Origin: an uncultured Clostridia bacterium
Lineage (GTDB): Bacteria > Bacillota > Clostridia > Christensenellales > Borkfalkiaceae
Assembly: GCA_937888935.1 (NCBI GenBank)
Contig: CALARO010000419.1
Coordinates: 1-8,613 of the forward strand
Reading direction: 5' to 3'
Length of the DNA stretch: 8,613 nt
This document shows positions 1-5,246 of this stretch, one piece after another; the stretch's first letter is position 1, and each line of letters begins with the position of its first letter. A model generated the notes under the pieces. It did no database searches. It was not told the origin of the DNA and saw only the letters and a program-made list of their open reading frames with translations. Position numbers and translations under genes: made by a program.

Positions 1-2
1 GA

Positions 3-58
3 TACTCCCATTGTAGCAATTTGTTAAAAATGCAAATTCCGAAGTGGGAGTAATTGCT
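3..58. repeat. Two interleaved inverted repeats upstream of the methylase gene
   Basis: TACTCCCA at 3-10 is an exact inverted match to TGGGAGTA at 45-52. A second pair, AGCAATT at 15-21 and AATTGCT at 52-58, is interleaved with the first and overlaps it by one base, so both stems could not form fully in one molecule. The block lies about 120 bp ahead of the methylase start. It could be an operator, the end of a neighbouring gene's terminator, or the edge of a repeat. The matches are seen directly; the role is unknown. Confidence 0.5.
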
Positions 59-109
59 CATTTCTTTCAGTTTTGTTTGGCGACAAGCGGAGTTTGCGTT
101 TTATGTGCG

Positions 110-140
110 TTGACTTCGGTTGGCGCACTTTTTTTATTAA
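110..140 (+). promoter_or_regulatory. Possible promoter of the methylase-nuclease pair
   Basis: A good -35-like hexamer, TTGACT, lies at 110-115. The best -10-like candidates are TTTATT at 133-138 (spacer 17) or TATTAA at 135-140 (spacer 19), and neither is strong. The candidate -10 lies between CGCAC at 124-128 and GTGCG at 146-150, which could pair as a weak hairpin. The methylase could instead be transcribed from further left, outside the window. Confidence 0.35.
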
Positions 141-177
141 AAACGGTGCGACTATTTTTTACAAAGGAACACCGAAA

Positions 178-1206
178 ATGGCAAAAAGCGACAATTTGAG
201 AAAAGCACGGGCAGAGAAAAACGACGAGTTTTACACACAACTTGCGGATATAGAAAAAGAACTTTCGCATTATAAAGCTTATTTCAAGGGCAAAACGGTG
301 TTTTGCAACTGCGACGATCCTTACGAAAGCAACTTCTTCAAATATTTCGCAATGAATTTCAACTTTCTGGGGTTGAAAAAGCTGATTGCCACGTGTTACG
401 ATTCTTCGCCCGTGGTGGGCGAGCAACTTTCTTTGTTTCCCGATAAACGCCCGTATAAAATAGAGATAACGGAAGTAACCGACGAAAACGGCGACGGGGC
501 AATCGACCTTGCGGACGTAGAATATCTGCTGAAAAACAAGCACAACACCCGCGCAAAACTGAAAAGCGGCGATTTTAGAAGTGAAGAATGTGTCGAATTA
601 TTAATACAAGCCGATATCGTGGTAACAAACCCGCCGTTTTCGTTGTTCCGCGAATACGCGGCGCAACTTATTGAATATAATAAAAAATTTTTGATAATAT
701 GCAATAAAAATGCCTTTGCCTATAAAGAAATTTTTCCGTTGATTAAAGAAAATAAATTGTGGATAGGTTATGAATCGCCTAATGAATTTATTGACGGTAA
801 CGGAAAAATTACAAAACAAGTAAACGGGCTTTGTCGTTGGCTTACTAATTTAGATACACCAAAGCGGCACGAAATAATGCCTTTATATAAGAAGTACATG
901 TCCGAAGAATATCCTAAATTCTGCAATTATGATGCGATAAATGTTAATAAAGCTACCGATATTCCTTATGATTATGACGGCGTAATGGGTGTGCCGATAA
1001 CTTTTTTAGATAAATATAATCCCGAACAGTTTGAAATAATCGGACTTGGAAGCGGATATTTAGGGCAAAGCATAGGTATAAAAGGCATACCCAAAGAGCA
1101 TAAGGCGAAAATGAAAGGACATTCTGCCGCCGGCGATTTGTATTATATGAAAGGCGATATGCCTGTTGTACCATATAGTAGAATTTTAATCAGGAGGAAA
1201 AAATAA
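178..1206 (+). CDS. EcoRI-family adenine-specific DNA methyltransferase
   Basis: This 342-residue protein resembles the EcoRI-type N6-adenine DNA methylases, which transfer a methyl group from S-adenosylmethionine to adenine in a short DNA site. Visible family marks are the N-terminal DEFYTQLADIEKEL stretch (16-29), CNCDDP (43-48), and the catalytic NPPF motif at 151-154, typical of amino-methyltransferases. I chose ATG 178 because AAAGGAA at 163-169 sits 8 bases upstream and the family-like sequence begins right after it; the reading frame stays open back to a TTG at 73, but that extension looks non-coding. Residues 102-113 match a dockerin or EF-hand type calcium loop (D102, N104, D106, G107, I109, D110, D113). 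By hand count GC is about 44% in 181-660 and 34% in 661-1200, suggesting a mosaic or transferred gene. The target site cannot be read from the sequence. The stop touches the start of the nuclease gene, implying coupled expression. Confidence 0.9.
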   Translation: MAKSDNLRKARAEKNDEFYTQLADIEKELSHYKAYFKGKTVFCNCDDPYESNFFKYFAMNFNFLGLKKLIATCYDSSPVVGEQLSLFPDKRPYKIEITEVTDENGDGAIDLADVEYLLKNKHNTRAKLKSGDFRSEECVELLIQADIVVTNPPFSLFREYAAQLIEYNKKFLIICNKNAFAYKEIFPLIKENKLWIGYESPNEFIDGNGKITKQVNGLCRWLTNLDTPKRHEIMPLYKKYMSEEYPKFCNYDAINVNKATDIPYDYDGVMGVPITFLDKYNPEQFEIIGLGSGYLGQSIGIKGIPKEHKAKMKGHSAAGDLYYMKGDMPVVPYSRILIRRKK

Positions 1207-2316
1207 ATGCAAATCGAATTACACAGAGTAACGGTGCGGGAAGTGGTGAACGGCTACGAAGACAGCAACGAAAACGGGGTTGTGGGCTACGGCGGCAGGC
1301 TGAATATCCGCCCCGCGTTTCAGCGCGAGTTTGTCTACAAAGAAAAACAGCGCAACGCCGTGATCGAAACGATCGTGAAAGGGTTTCCGTTAAACGTGAT
1401 GTATTGGGCGGAAGACGAGCGCGGCAATTTCGAGCTTTTAGACGGTCAGCAACGCACGGTGAGTATCTGCCAGTACGTAAACGGCGATTTTTCGATAGAG
1501 AGCAGGGCGTTTCACAACCTGACGGAAACGGAAAAAAACGAAATTCTCGATTATCCGCTGATGGTGTACGTGTGCCGCGGCAACGATAAAGAGAAACTCG
1601 ACTGGTTTAAAATTATCAATATCGCGGGGGTGCAGCTGAAAGAACAGGAACTGAGAAACGCGGTGTACACGGGCGAATGGCTGACGGACGCGAAGCGGTA
1701 TTTTTCGAAAAACGGGTGCGTGGCGTATCTGCTTGCGAATAAATATTTAAGCGGCGAAGTCAACCGTCAGGACTATTTAGAAACCGCGCTTTCGTGGATT
1801 TCGGCAAGGGAAAATATAAAAATCGAAGAATATATGTCGCGCCATCAGCACGATACGCACGCCGCGCCGCTGTGGCAGTATTTTCAATGCGTGATCGCGT
1901 GGGTGCAGACGATTTTTCCGAAGTACCGCAAGGAAATGAAGGGGCTTGCGTGGGGGTTATTATACAATACGTACGGTGAAAAATCGTACGATCCGCAAGA
2001 GCTTGAAAGAAAAATCGCCGCGCTGATGCAGGACGACGACGTAACGAAGCGATCGGGGGTGTACGAATATTTGCTTTCGGGGAACGAAAAATTTTTAAAT
2101 ATCCGCGCGTTTACGGAAAACGAGAAGCGGCAGGCATACGAGCGGCAAGGGGGAATCTGCCCGATGTGCGCGGCGGAACGCAGAGAGAAAACGCATTACG
2201 AAATTGAAGAAATGGAAGCGGATCATATCACGCCGTGGTGCGAAGGCGGCAGAACCTGCGCGGAAAATTGCCAGATGCTTTGCAGGGAGCATAACAGAAG
2301 AAAATCGAATAAGTAA
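1207..2316 (+). CDS. DUF262 protein with C-terminal HNH nuclease domain
   Basis: The protein has 369 residues. The N-terminal part is a DUF262 (ParB/Srx-like) domain, shown by FQREFVY (38-44) and the hallmark DGQQR at 79-83. The C-terminal part is an HNH nuclease with CPMC (318-321), DH at 339-340, N354, and CREH (359-362). C318, C321, C359 and H362 probably bind zinc, while H340 and N354 belong to the active site. DUF262 proteins such as GmrS/GmrD, BrxU and SspE use nucleotide-dependent nicking or cutting to restrict phage or modified DNA; those usually carry DUF1524 rather than this HNH type. AGGAGG at 1192-1197, inside the methylase end, is an excellent ribosome binding site, and the ATG follows the methylase stop directly. 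I infer that it is the restriction partner of the methylase. It could be a type IV-like enzyme or another anti-phage effector. Domain calls are firm; the cutting rule is unknown. Confidence 0.88.
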   Translation: MQIELHRVTVREVVNGYEDSNENGVVGYGGRLNIRPAFQREFVYKEKQRNAVIETIVKGFPLNVMYWAEDERGNFELLDGQQRTVSICQYVNGDFSIESRAFHNLTETEKNEILDYPLMVYVCRGNDKEKLDWFKIINIAGVQLKEQELRNAVYTGEWLTDAKRYFSKNGCVAYLLANKYLSGEVNRQDYLETALSWISARENIKIEEYMSRHQHDTHAAPLWQYFQCVIAWVQTIFPKYRKEMKGLAWGLLYNTYGEKSYDPQELERKIAALMQDDDVTKRSGVYEYLLSGNEKFLNIRAFTENEKRQAYERQGGICPMCAAERREKTHYEIEEMEADHITPWCEGGRTCAENCQMLCREHNRRKSNK

Positions 2317-2320
2317 GAGA

Positions 2321-2563
2321 AAACAAGTTGCGCCCCTTGATTTTCAAAAATTTTTTATCAAAAATATTTAAAAAATCAAAAATGGGCTACGCCCCTCATC
2401 ACCGCCCTGCGGGCAGAGCAAGCCGACGTGTTTGCCGTAGAGCGGCAAACACGGCGAGAAAAGCCCCCTAAGGGGAAGCCTCGATATTAGGCATTGATTT
2501 TTAGCTTTCCCCCCGGGGGGAAAGTGTCGCCGAACGGCGACGAATGAGGGGTGTAACTTGTTT
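2321..2563. repeat. Palindrome-rich element with terminal inverted repeats (MITE-like)
   Basis: The left end AAACAAGTTGCGCCCC (2321-2336) matches the reverse complement of the right end (2548-2563) at 14 of 16 bases. An inner pair, CCCCTCAT (2392-2399) and ATGAGGGG (2544-2551), also matches. Inside are TTGATTTT/AAAATCAA (2337-2344/2372-2379), GGGC-TAC-GCCC (2384-2394), GCCC-TGC-GGGC (2404-2414), an 11-bp stem CGTGTTTGCCG/CGGCAAACACG (2427-2437/2443-2453), CCCCTAAGGGG (2465-2475), a perfect 20-bp palindrome CTTTCCCCCCGGGGGGAAAG (2505-2524) and GTCGCC-GAAC-GGCGAC (2526-2541). No ORF was recognised in it and no clear target-site duplication flanks it. It resembles the GC-rich interspersed palindromic repeats common in gut Clostridia. 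It may also act as a transcription end for the nuclease gene. Confidence 0.6.
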
Positions 2564-2790
2564 GCAACAACACGAAAAAACGCGCTAATGCGCCCAAGGC
2601 AGTTAGCAAAATTTCAAACGCTAACGCCCCAATCCGTTACGAAACGGGCGATGCCCGCGTTACGAAACACGCTGCGCGTGTGACCGAAAGCGCATACGAC
2701 TTTTTTCGCCTGTCGTTTTTTCCCGTTCGCCGTCGTATTTCGTCGCTTGCGTTTTCGGGCATTTGCGCCAAGCCGCATAAATAAAAATAT
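2564..2790. other. Hairpin-rich non-coding stretch
   Basis: No convincing coding sequence is present. Small inverted repeats follow one another: GTTAGC/GCTAAC (2602-2607/2620-2625), CCGTT-ACGA-AACGG (2634-2647), GGGC-GAT-GCCC (2646-2656) and ACACGC-TGC-GCGTGT (2667-2681). The 11-mer CGTTACGAAAC occurs twice (2635-2645 and 2658-2668). From 2700 to 2770 the plus strand is rich in short TCGCC and GTCG words. The stretch lies between convergent genes. It may be a second degraded repeat element; I cannot assign a function. Confidence 0.4.
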
Positions 2791-2824
2791 AAAAAATTCC
2801 CGCCGTAAACCGATACGGCGGGAA
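2791..2824 (-). terminator. Rho-independent terminator of the yfcE transcript
   Basis: TTCCCGCCGT (2797-2806) pairs perfectly with ACGGCGGGAA (2815-2824) around an 8-base loop. Read on the minus strand, the stem is followed by six T residues (2791-2796). It lies 36 bases beyond the yfcE stop, which fits a terminator for the minus-strand transcript. Confidence 0.88.
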
Positions 2825-2860
2825 AAATTTCAAAAACCCGATAGGGGAACGTTATAAAAT

Positions 2861-3475
2861 TTACAGCGAAAATTCATCGAACGGCTTGCCCGTGGAAAGA
2901 TCCACCCAGGTGAATTTTCCACCCTGCAAAAGCACGAACGAATGGGGCGAGTTTTCTTTCGGCAGCGATACAGAACCGCAATTTAAATAATACGCGCCGT
3001 TTTCAAGCTTTTTGTGGCACGGCACGTGAAAATGCCCGTTGAAAAGCACGTCGCCGGCGTTTAAAAGCGGCGGGTTTTCCGCCGAATACAAATGCCCGTG
3101 CGTTAAAAACAAATTCGCAAACTTTTCGCCGTCCTTATTGCACGCGCCGCCCTTGCCGCAATCGCCGCCCCCGCAATAAACGTAGGGAAACAGCGCGTAA
3201 TCGGCAAGGCAGGGGAACGGCAGCACCATCTGATCCACTTCCGCATCGCAATTTCCGCGCACGCACACGATTTTTTCTTTCACGGCGGAAAGCAGCTTTA
3301 CCACGCGCTTCGTATCGTACTCTTCGGGCAGATCGTTGCGCGGACCGTGATAGAGAAGATCGCCGAGCAGCAGCAGCTTTTCCGCGCCCGCGTTTTGGGC
3401 GGCGGCAAGAAACTTTTCGCACCACTTCGCCGAGCCGTGAATATCGGAAGCAATCGCATAAATTTTTTCAGACAT
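2861..3475 (-). CDS. yfcE: YfcE-type metallophosphoesterase (phosphodiesterase)
   Basis: This 204-residue calcineurin-like metallophosphoesterase closely follows the YfcE pattern. The metal-binding motifs are D11-x-H13 (SDIHGS), GD at 38-39 followed by YHGPRN (42-47), RGNCD (73-77), THGH (125-128) and GHFH (147-150), then NCGSVSLPK near the C-terminus. E. coli YfcE is a manganese-dependent phosphodiesterase of unknown natural substrate, about 184 residues long. Much of the extra length here is a glycine- and cysteine-rich insertion around residues 101-116 (C101, C106, C112), just before the THGH strand. The ATG at 3475 has AAGGAA (minus strand, 3484-3489) 8 bases upstream. A weak -10-like TATACT lies on the minus strand at 3495-3500 without a clear -35. 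The gene follows the dehydrogenase-like gene on the same strand after a 153-bp gap, so it may be read from either promoter. No signal peptide is visible; it should be cytoplasmic. Confidence 0.92.
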   Translation of the reverse strand: MSEKIYAIASDIHGSAKWCEKFLAAAQNAGAEKLLLLGDLLYHGPRNDLPEEYDTKRVVKLLSAVKEKIVCVRGNCDAEVDQMVLPFPCLADYALFPYVYCGGGDCGKGGACNKDGEKFANLFLTHGHLYSAENPPLLNAGDVLFNGHFHVPCHKKLENGAYYLNCGSVSLPKENSPHSFVLLQGGKFTWVDLSTGKPFDEFSL

Positions 3476-3538
3476 AATGGTTATTCCTTAATGCAGTATA
3501 ATGTTTTTTGCAGAGATTTTTGCGCGAGGCGAGAAATA

Positions 3539-3611
3539 CGCGGCTTTTGCGCAGGGAATTTACAAATCGTAAATGACCAAGCAAAAACGTAAGTATGACA
3601 AAGCATCGCAC
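3539..3611 (-). repeat. Dispersed repeat, copy A
   Basis: Read on the minus strand, the 55 bases at 3593-3539 match 5121-5175 on the plus strand at 46 of 55 positions without gaps, including CGTTTTTGCTTG and TCATTTACG. About 18 further bases at the 5' side match weakly (9 of 18). The copy lies between the dehydrogenase-like gene and yfcE and has no coding role that I can see. Confidence 0.7.
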
Positions 3612-3628
3612 AAAAAGAATGCAAAATA

Positions 3629-4621
3629 TCAGAAGATGAACTTGAAAATATTAAATTCTTCGTTCAGCACCGACGTATCGCCCGCGGAAAACTTTTCAAG
3701 CGCGGCGGGCAACGCTTCTTCCGAAGAAAGTTTAAACGAAAATTCCGAATAATTCACCGCCTTATTCAAAAGCACGTTGATCGCGCCCGAAACGTAATCG
3801 CGGTTGTCCGAAACGCACTTCACCGAAACGTCGTTTCTCATCGCGTTTTCAAGGTTGACGGAAAGGCTCTTATCGGTGCGCGCGCAGAACACCGCCGTTG
3901 CGCCGCGCCGCGTAAGCGAAAACACGCGCGAAGGCTCGCTCTTATTCGAAAACGCGAAGTACACCGCCGCGTCCGCAAGCATGCCGCCCGTAATGCGTAA
4001 GAGATTTTCTTTCAGCGTATCGTCGTAGGGGAAAGTGTAGTAAATGCCGCATTTTTTGGCGAGCGCAAGCCGTTCGGGATTGTTGTCCGCAAGAATCGGC
4101 ACTACTCTGTGCCAGATGAGAATCTGGCAAAGCACGTTGGCGTACAAACCGCCGCCCACCACAAGCACGTGCCTGCCCACGTCCGCGCCCGTTTCGTCCA
4201 CGATTTTTTCGGCGGTGGCAACGGCGTCGATCAAAAACGCGGCGTCGTCCGAAACGGAAGGGGGAAGCACGAAAGCGTTCTGCGCGGAAACGTAGGCGAA
4301 ATCGCGGTAGTAGCCGTCGCGGGATTCTCCCGCAATGTCCACGCCGCTTTCGGTTTCTTCGTTTTCGATGCAGTCCGCAAGGTACACGCGATCGCCCTTA
4401 TTGAAATAGGCGTCTTCGCCCGTTTCCACCACCTGCCCCACGGCGTATCTGCCGGGAACGACGGGGTATTTCGCTTTCTGCGCACCGGAATACACCGCCG
4501 CGTCGGCTTCGGATAAAAGGGCGCGGGTGATTTTCACTTTGGCGAAGCCCGGGGCGGGCGGGGGCGTTTCGCGATCGGCGCGGATTAAATTTTTGGGGGA
4601 AAGTAATTGCCAAATTTTCAT
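3629..4621 (-). CDS. Zinc-less MDR (alcohol dehydrogenase-like) protein
   Basis: The 330-residue protein has the two-domain medium-chain dehydrogenase/reductase plan: a GroES-like N-terminal part (about 1-125, with PGRYAVGQVVETGE at 57-69 and KGDRVY at 75-80) and a Rossmann nucleotide-binding part with VLVVGGGLYA at 152-161. The usual catalytic zinc ligands are not conserved: the Cys of the ICGTD motif is S37 (LLSEAD) and the GHE pair is R58-Y59. The four-Cys structural zinc lobe is also absent. It may be a zinc-independent reductase or a non-catalytic relative; the substrate is unknown. I chose ATG 4621 because the family-like sequence starts there and the 47-codon upstream extension overlaps two promoters. 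The ribosome binding site is weak (AGG, about 8 bases before the start). yfcE lies downstream on the same strand, and rpmE diverges upstream. Confidence 0.75.
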   Translation of the reverse strand: MKIWQLLSPKNLIRADRETPPPAPGFAKVKITRALLSEADAAVYSGAQKAKYPVVPGRYAVGQVVETGEDAYFNKGDRVYLADCIENEETESGVDIAGESRDGYYRDFAYVSAQNAFVLPPSVSDDAAFLIDAVATAEKIVDETGADVGRHVLVVGGGLYANVLCQILIWHRVVPILADNNPERLALAKKCGIYYTFPYDDTLKENLLRITGGMLADAAVYFAFSNKSEPSRVFSLTRRGATAVFCARTDKSLSVNLENAMRNDVSVKCVSDNRDYVSGAINVLLNKAVNYSEFSFKLSSEEALPAALEKFSAGDTSVLNEEFNIFKFIF

Positions 4622-4665
4622 AAGAATACCTGATTTTGCGGGAAAAAATACGCCCGCATATTGAT

Positions 4666-4694
4666 AGTATAGCTTATTTAAGCGAAATTTGCAA
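4666..4694 (-). promoter_or_regulatory. Promoter of the MDR-like gene
   Basis: On the minus strand, TTGCAA (4689-4694) and TATACT (4666-4671) are spaced by exactly 17 bases. The -10 lies about 45 bases upstream of the chosen ATG at 4621. This supports that start and places the longer reading frame upstream of transcription. Confidence 0.7.
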
Positions 4695-4710
4695 CTATTT
4701 TTCGCAAATT
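4686..4710. promoter_or_regulatory. Inverted repeat between divergent promoters, possible operator
   Basis: AATTTGC (4686-4692) and GCAAATT (4704-4710) form a 7-bp inverted repeat with an 11-base centre. It overlaps the -35 box of the MDR-like gene and lies 13 bases upstream of the rpmE -35. The spacing fits a dimeric repressor or activator site, but the sequence is AT-rich and chance is possible. Confidence 0.35.
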
Positions 4711-4723
4711 CGTGCAAAAACAG

Positions 4724-4752
4724 TTGACGAAGCGAAGAAAAAACGCTATAAT
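4724..4752 (+). promoter_or_regulatory. Strong sigma-70-type promoter of rpmE
   Basis: TTGACG (4724-4729) and a consensus TATAAT (4747-4752) are separated by 17 bases. Transcription would begin near 4759, giving a leader of about 42 bases before rpmE. This is the best promoter in the window, as expected for a ribosomal protein gene. Confidence 0.9.
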
Positions 4753-4775
4753 TGAAAAGCATCTGATACAGGAAA

Positions 4776-4800
4776 GCACTTTTTAGCGAGGTGAGAGATT
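4776..4800 (+). promoter_or_regulatory. rpmE ribosome binding site with possible masking hairpin
   Basis: GAGGTG (4788-4793) is the ribosome binding site, 7 bases before ATG 4801. CACTT (4777-4781) can pair with AGGTG (4789-4793), including one G-U pair, around a 7-base loop, which would hide the site. L31 genes in other bacteria are known to have regulatory leaders; whether this short stem works that way is inference. Confidence 0.35.
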
Positions 4801-5004
4801 ATGAAATCCGATATTCATCCTAAATATCACGAAGTCACGGTTGTCTGCGCCTGCGGTGCCACATTCAAGACGGGAACTACGAAAGAGGGCGACGTTCTTA
4901 AAGTGGATATTTGCAGCAGTTGCCACCCCTTCTTTACGGGCAAGCAGAAACTGGTTGATACCGGCGGACGTATCGATAAATTCAAAAAAAGATACGGTAT
5001 GTAA
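4801..5004 (+). CDS. rpmE: 50S ribosomal protein L31 (zinc-binding form)
   Basis: The 67-residue protein is L31 (bL31), a small protein of the large ribosomal subunit near the central protuberance that helps bridge the subunits. The start MKSDIHPKYHEVTV and the C-terminal TGGRIDKFKKRYG are typical. Cysteines C16, C18, C38 and C41 form the zinc site of the C+ form, as opposed to the zinc-free paralogue made under zinc starvation. Length is normal. The gene has its own strong promoter and ribosome binding site and its own terminator, so it is probably a single-gene transcript. In many Clostridia rpmE is followed by yqhQ, prmC and prfA, which is the order here. Confidence 0.97.
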   Translation: MKSDIHPKYHEVTVVCACGATFKTGTTKEGDVLKVDICSSCHPFFTGKQKLVDTGGRIDKFKKRYGM

Positions 5005-5018
5005 GGAAAGAGAGCAAT

Positions 5019-5054
5019 TAGGCTTTAAGGTGGACCACCTTAAAGCCTATTTTG
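5019..5054 (+). terminator. Rho-independent terminator after rpmE
   Basis: TAGGCTTTAAGGTGG (5019-5033) pairs perfectly with CCACCTTAAAGCCTA (5035-5049); the formal centre is one base, so the real loop is a few bases wider. A T-rich run (5050-5053) follows. It begins 14 bases after the rpmE stop. Confidence 0.85.
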
Positions 5055-5078
5055 CTATTGCCGTTGCTTTGCTTTTTA

Positions 5079-5098
5079 TATCGGGCGCGCGCCCGATA
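5079..5098. repeat. Perfect 20-bp GC-rich palindrome
   Basis: TATCGGGCGCGCGCCCGATA is a perfect palindrome preceded by five T residues and followed closely by dispersed repeat copy B. It may be the left part of that repeat unit, as copy B begins only a few bases later. It has no T-run on the plus side; on the minus strand it would be followed by an A-rich then mixed sequence, so it is a weak terminator candidate at best. Confidence 0.55.
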
Positions 5099-5102
5099 AG
5101 CG

Positions 5103-5175
5103 GCACAATACTGTGTTGAGCTTGCGTTTTTGCTTGCTCATTTACGCATAGTAAACTCGCGGCGCAAAATCCGCG
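5103..5175 (+). repeat. Dispersed repeat, copy B
   Basis: The core at 5121-5175 matches the minus strand of 3539-3593 at 46 of 55 positions. The two copies are about 1.5 kb apart and inverted to each other. Copy B lies in the 242-bp gap between rpmE and the yqhQ-prmC fusion, just upstream of a likely promoter. The chance reading frames through both copies share residues such as RGFCA and QAKT, which reflects the shared DNA rather than a real protein. Confidence 0.7.
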
Positions 5176-5189
5176 CTCGCCTTGTCTTG

Positions 5190-5217
5190 TTGGCTTCTCG
5201 TGCGCGGGCGGTATTAT
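5190..5217 (+). promoter_or_regulatory. Possible promoter of the yqhQ-prmC fusion operon
   Basis: TTGGCT (5190-5195) and TATTAT (5212-5217) are separated by 16 bases. Transcription would begin near 5224, just ahead of the AGGGAA ribosome binding site. Because the rpmE terminator lies upstream, the fusion gene needs its own start, which makes this candidate reasonable though not strong. Confidence 0.42.
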
Positions 5218-5246
5218 TTCATTAAAAATAAGGGAATTTTCAGAAA

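Noticed and set aside
73..177. N-terminal extension of the methylase from TTG 73
   Set aside because: The ATG at 178 has a good ribosome binding site and family-like sequence begins there; the extension covers the likely promoter.
67..543. A 158-codon minus-strand reading frame opposite the methylase start
   Set aside because: It is antisense to a well-supported methylase and shows no recognisable family features.
2321..2563. Insertion sequence or CRISPR array
   Set aside because: No transposase is encoded, no flanking duplication is visible, and the internal repeats are palindromes of different sequence rather than regular direct repeats with spacers.
4109..4516. Plus-strand 135-codon frame with many His and Val residues
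   Set aside because: It is the antisense shadow of the MDR-like gene.
4622..4762. 47-codon N-terminal extension of the MDR-like protein
   Set aside because: It overlaps the divergent promoters, lies upstream of the likely transcript start and does not look like an MDR N-terminus.
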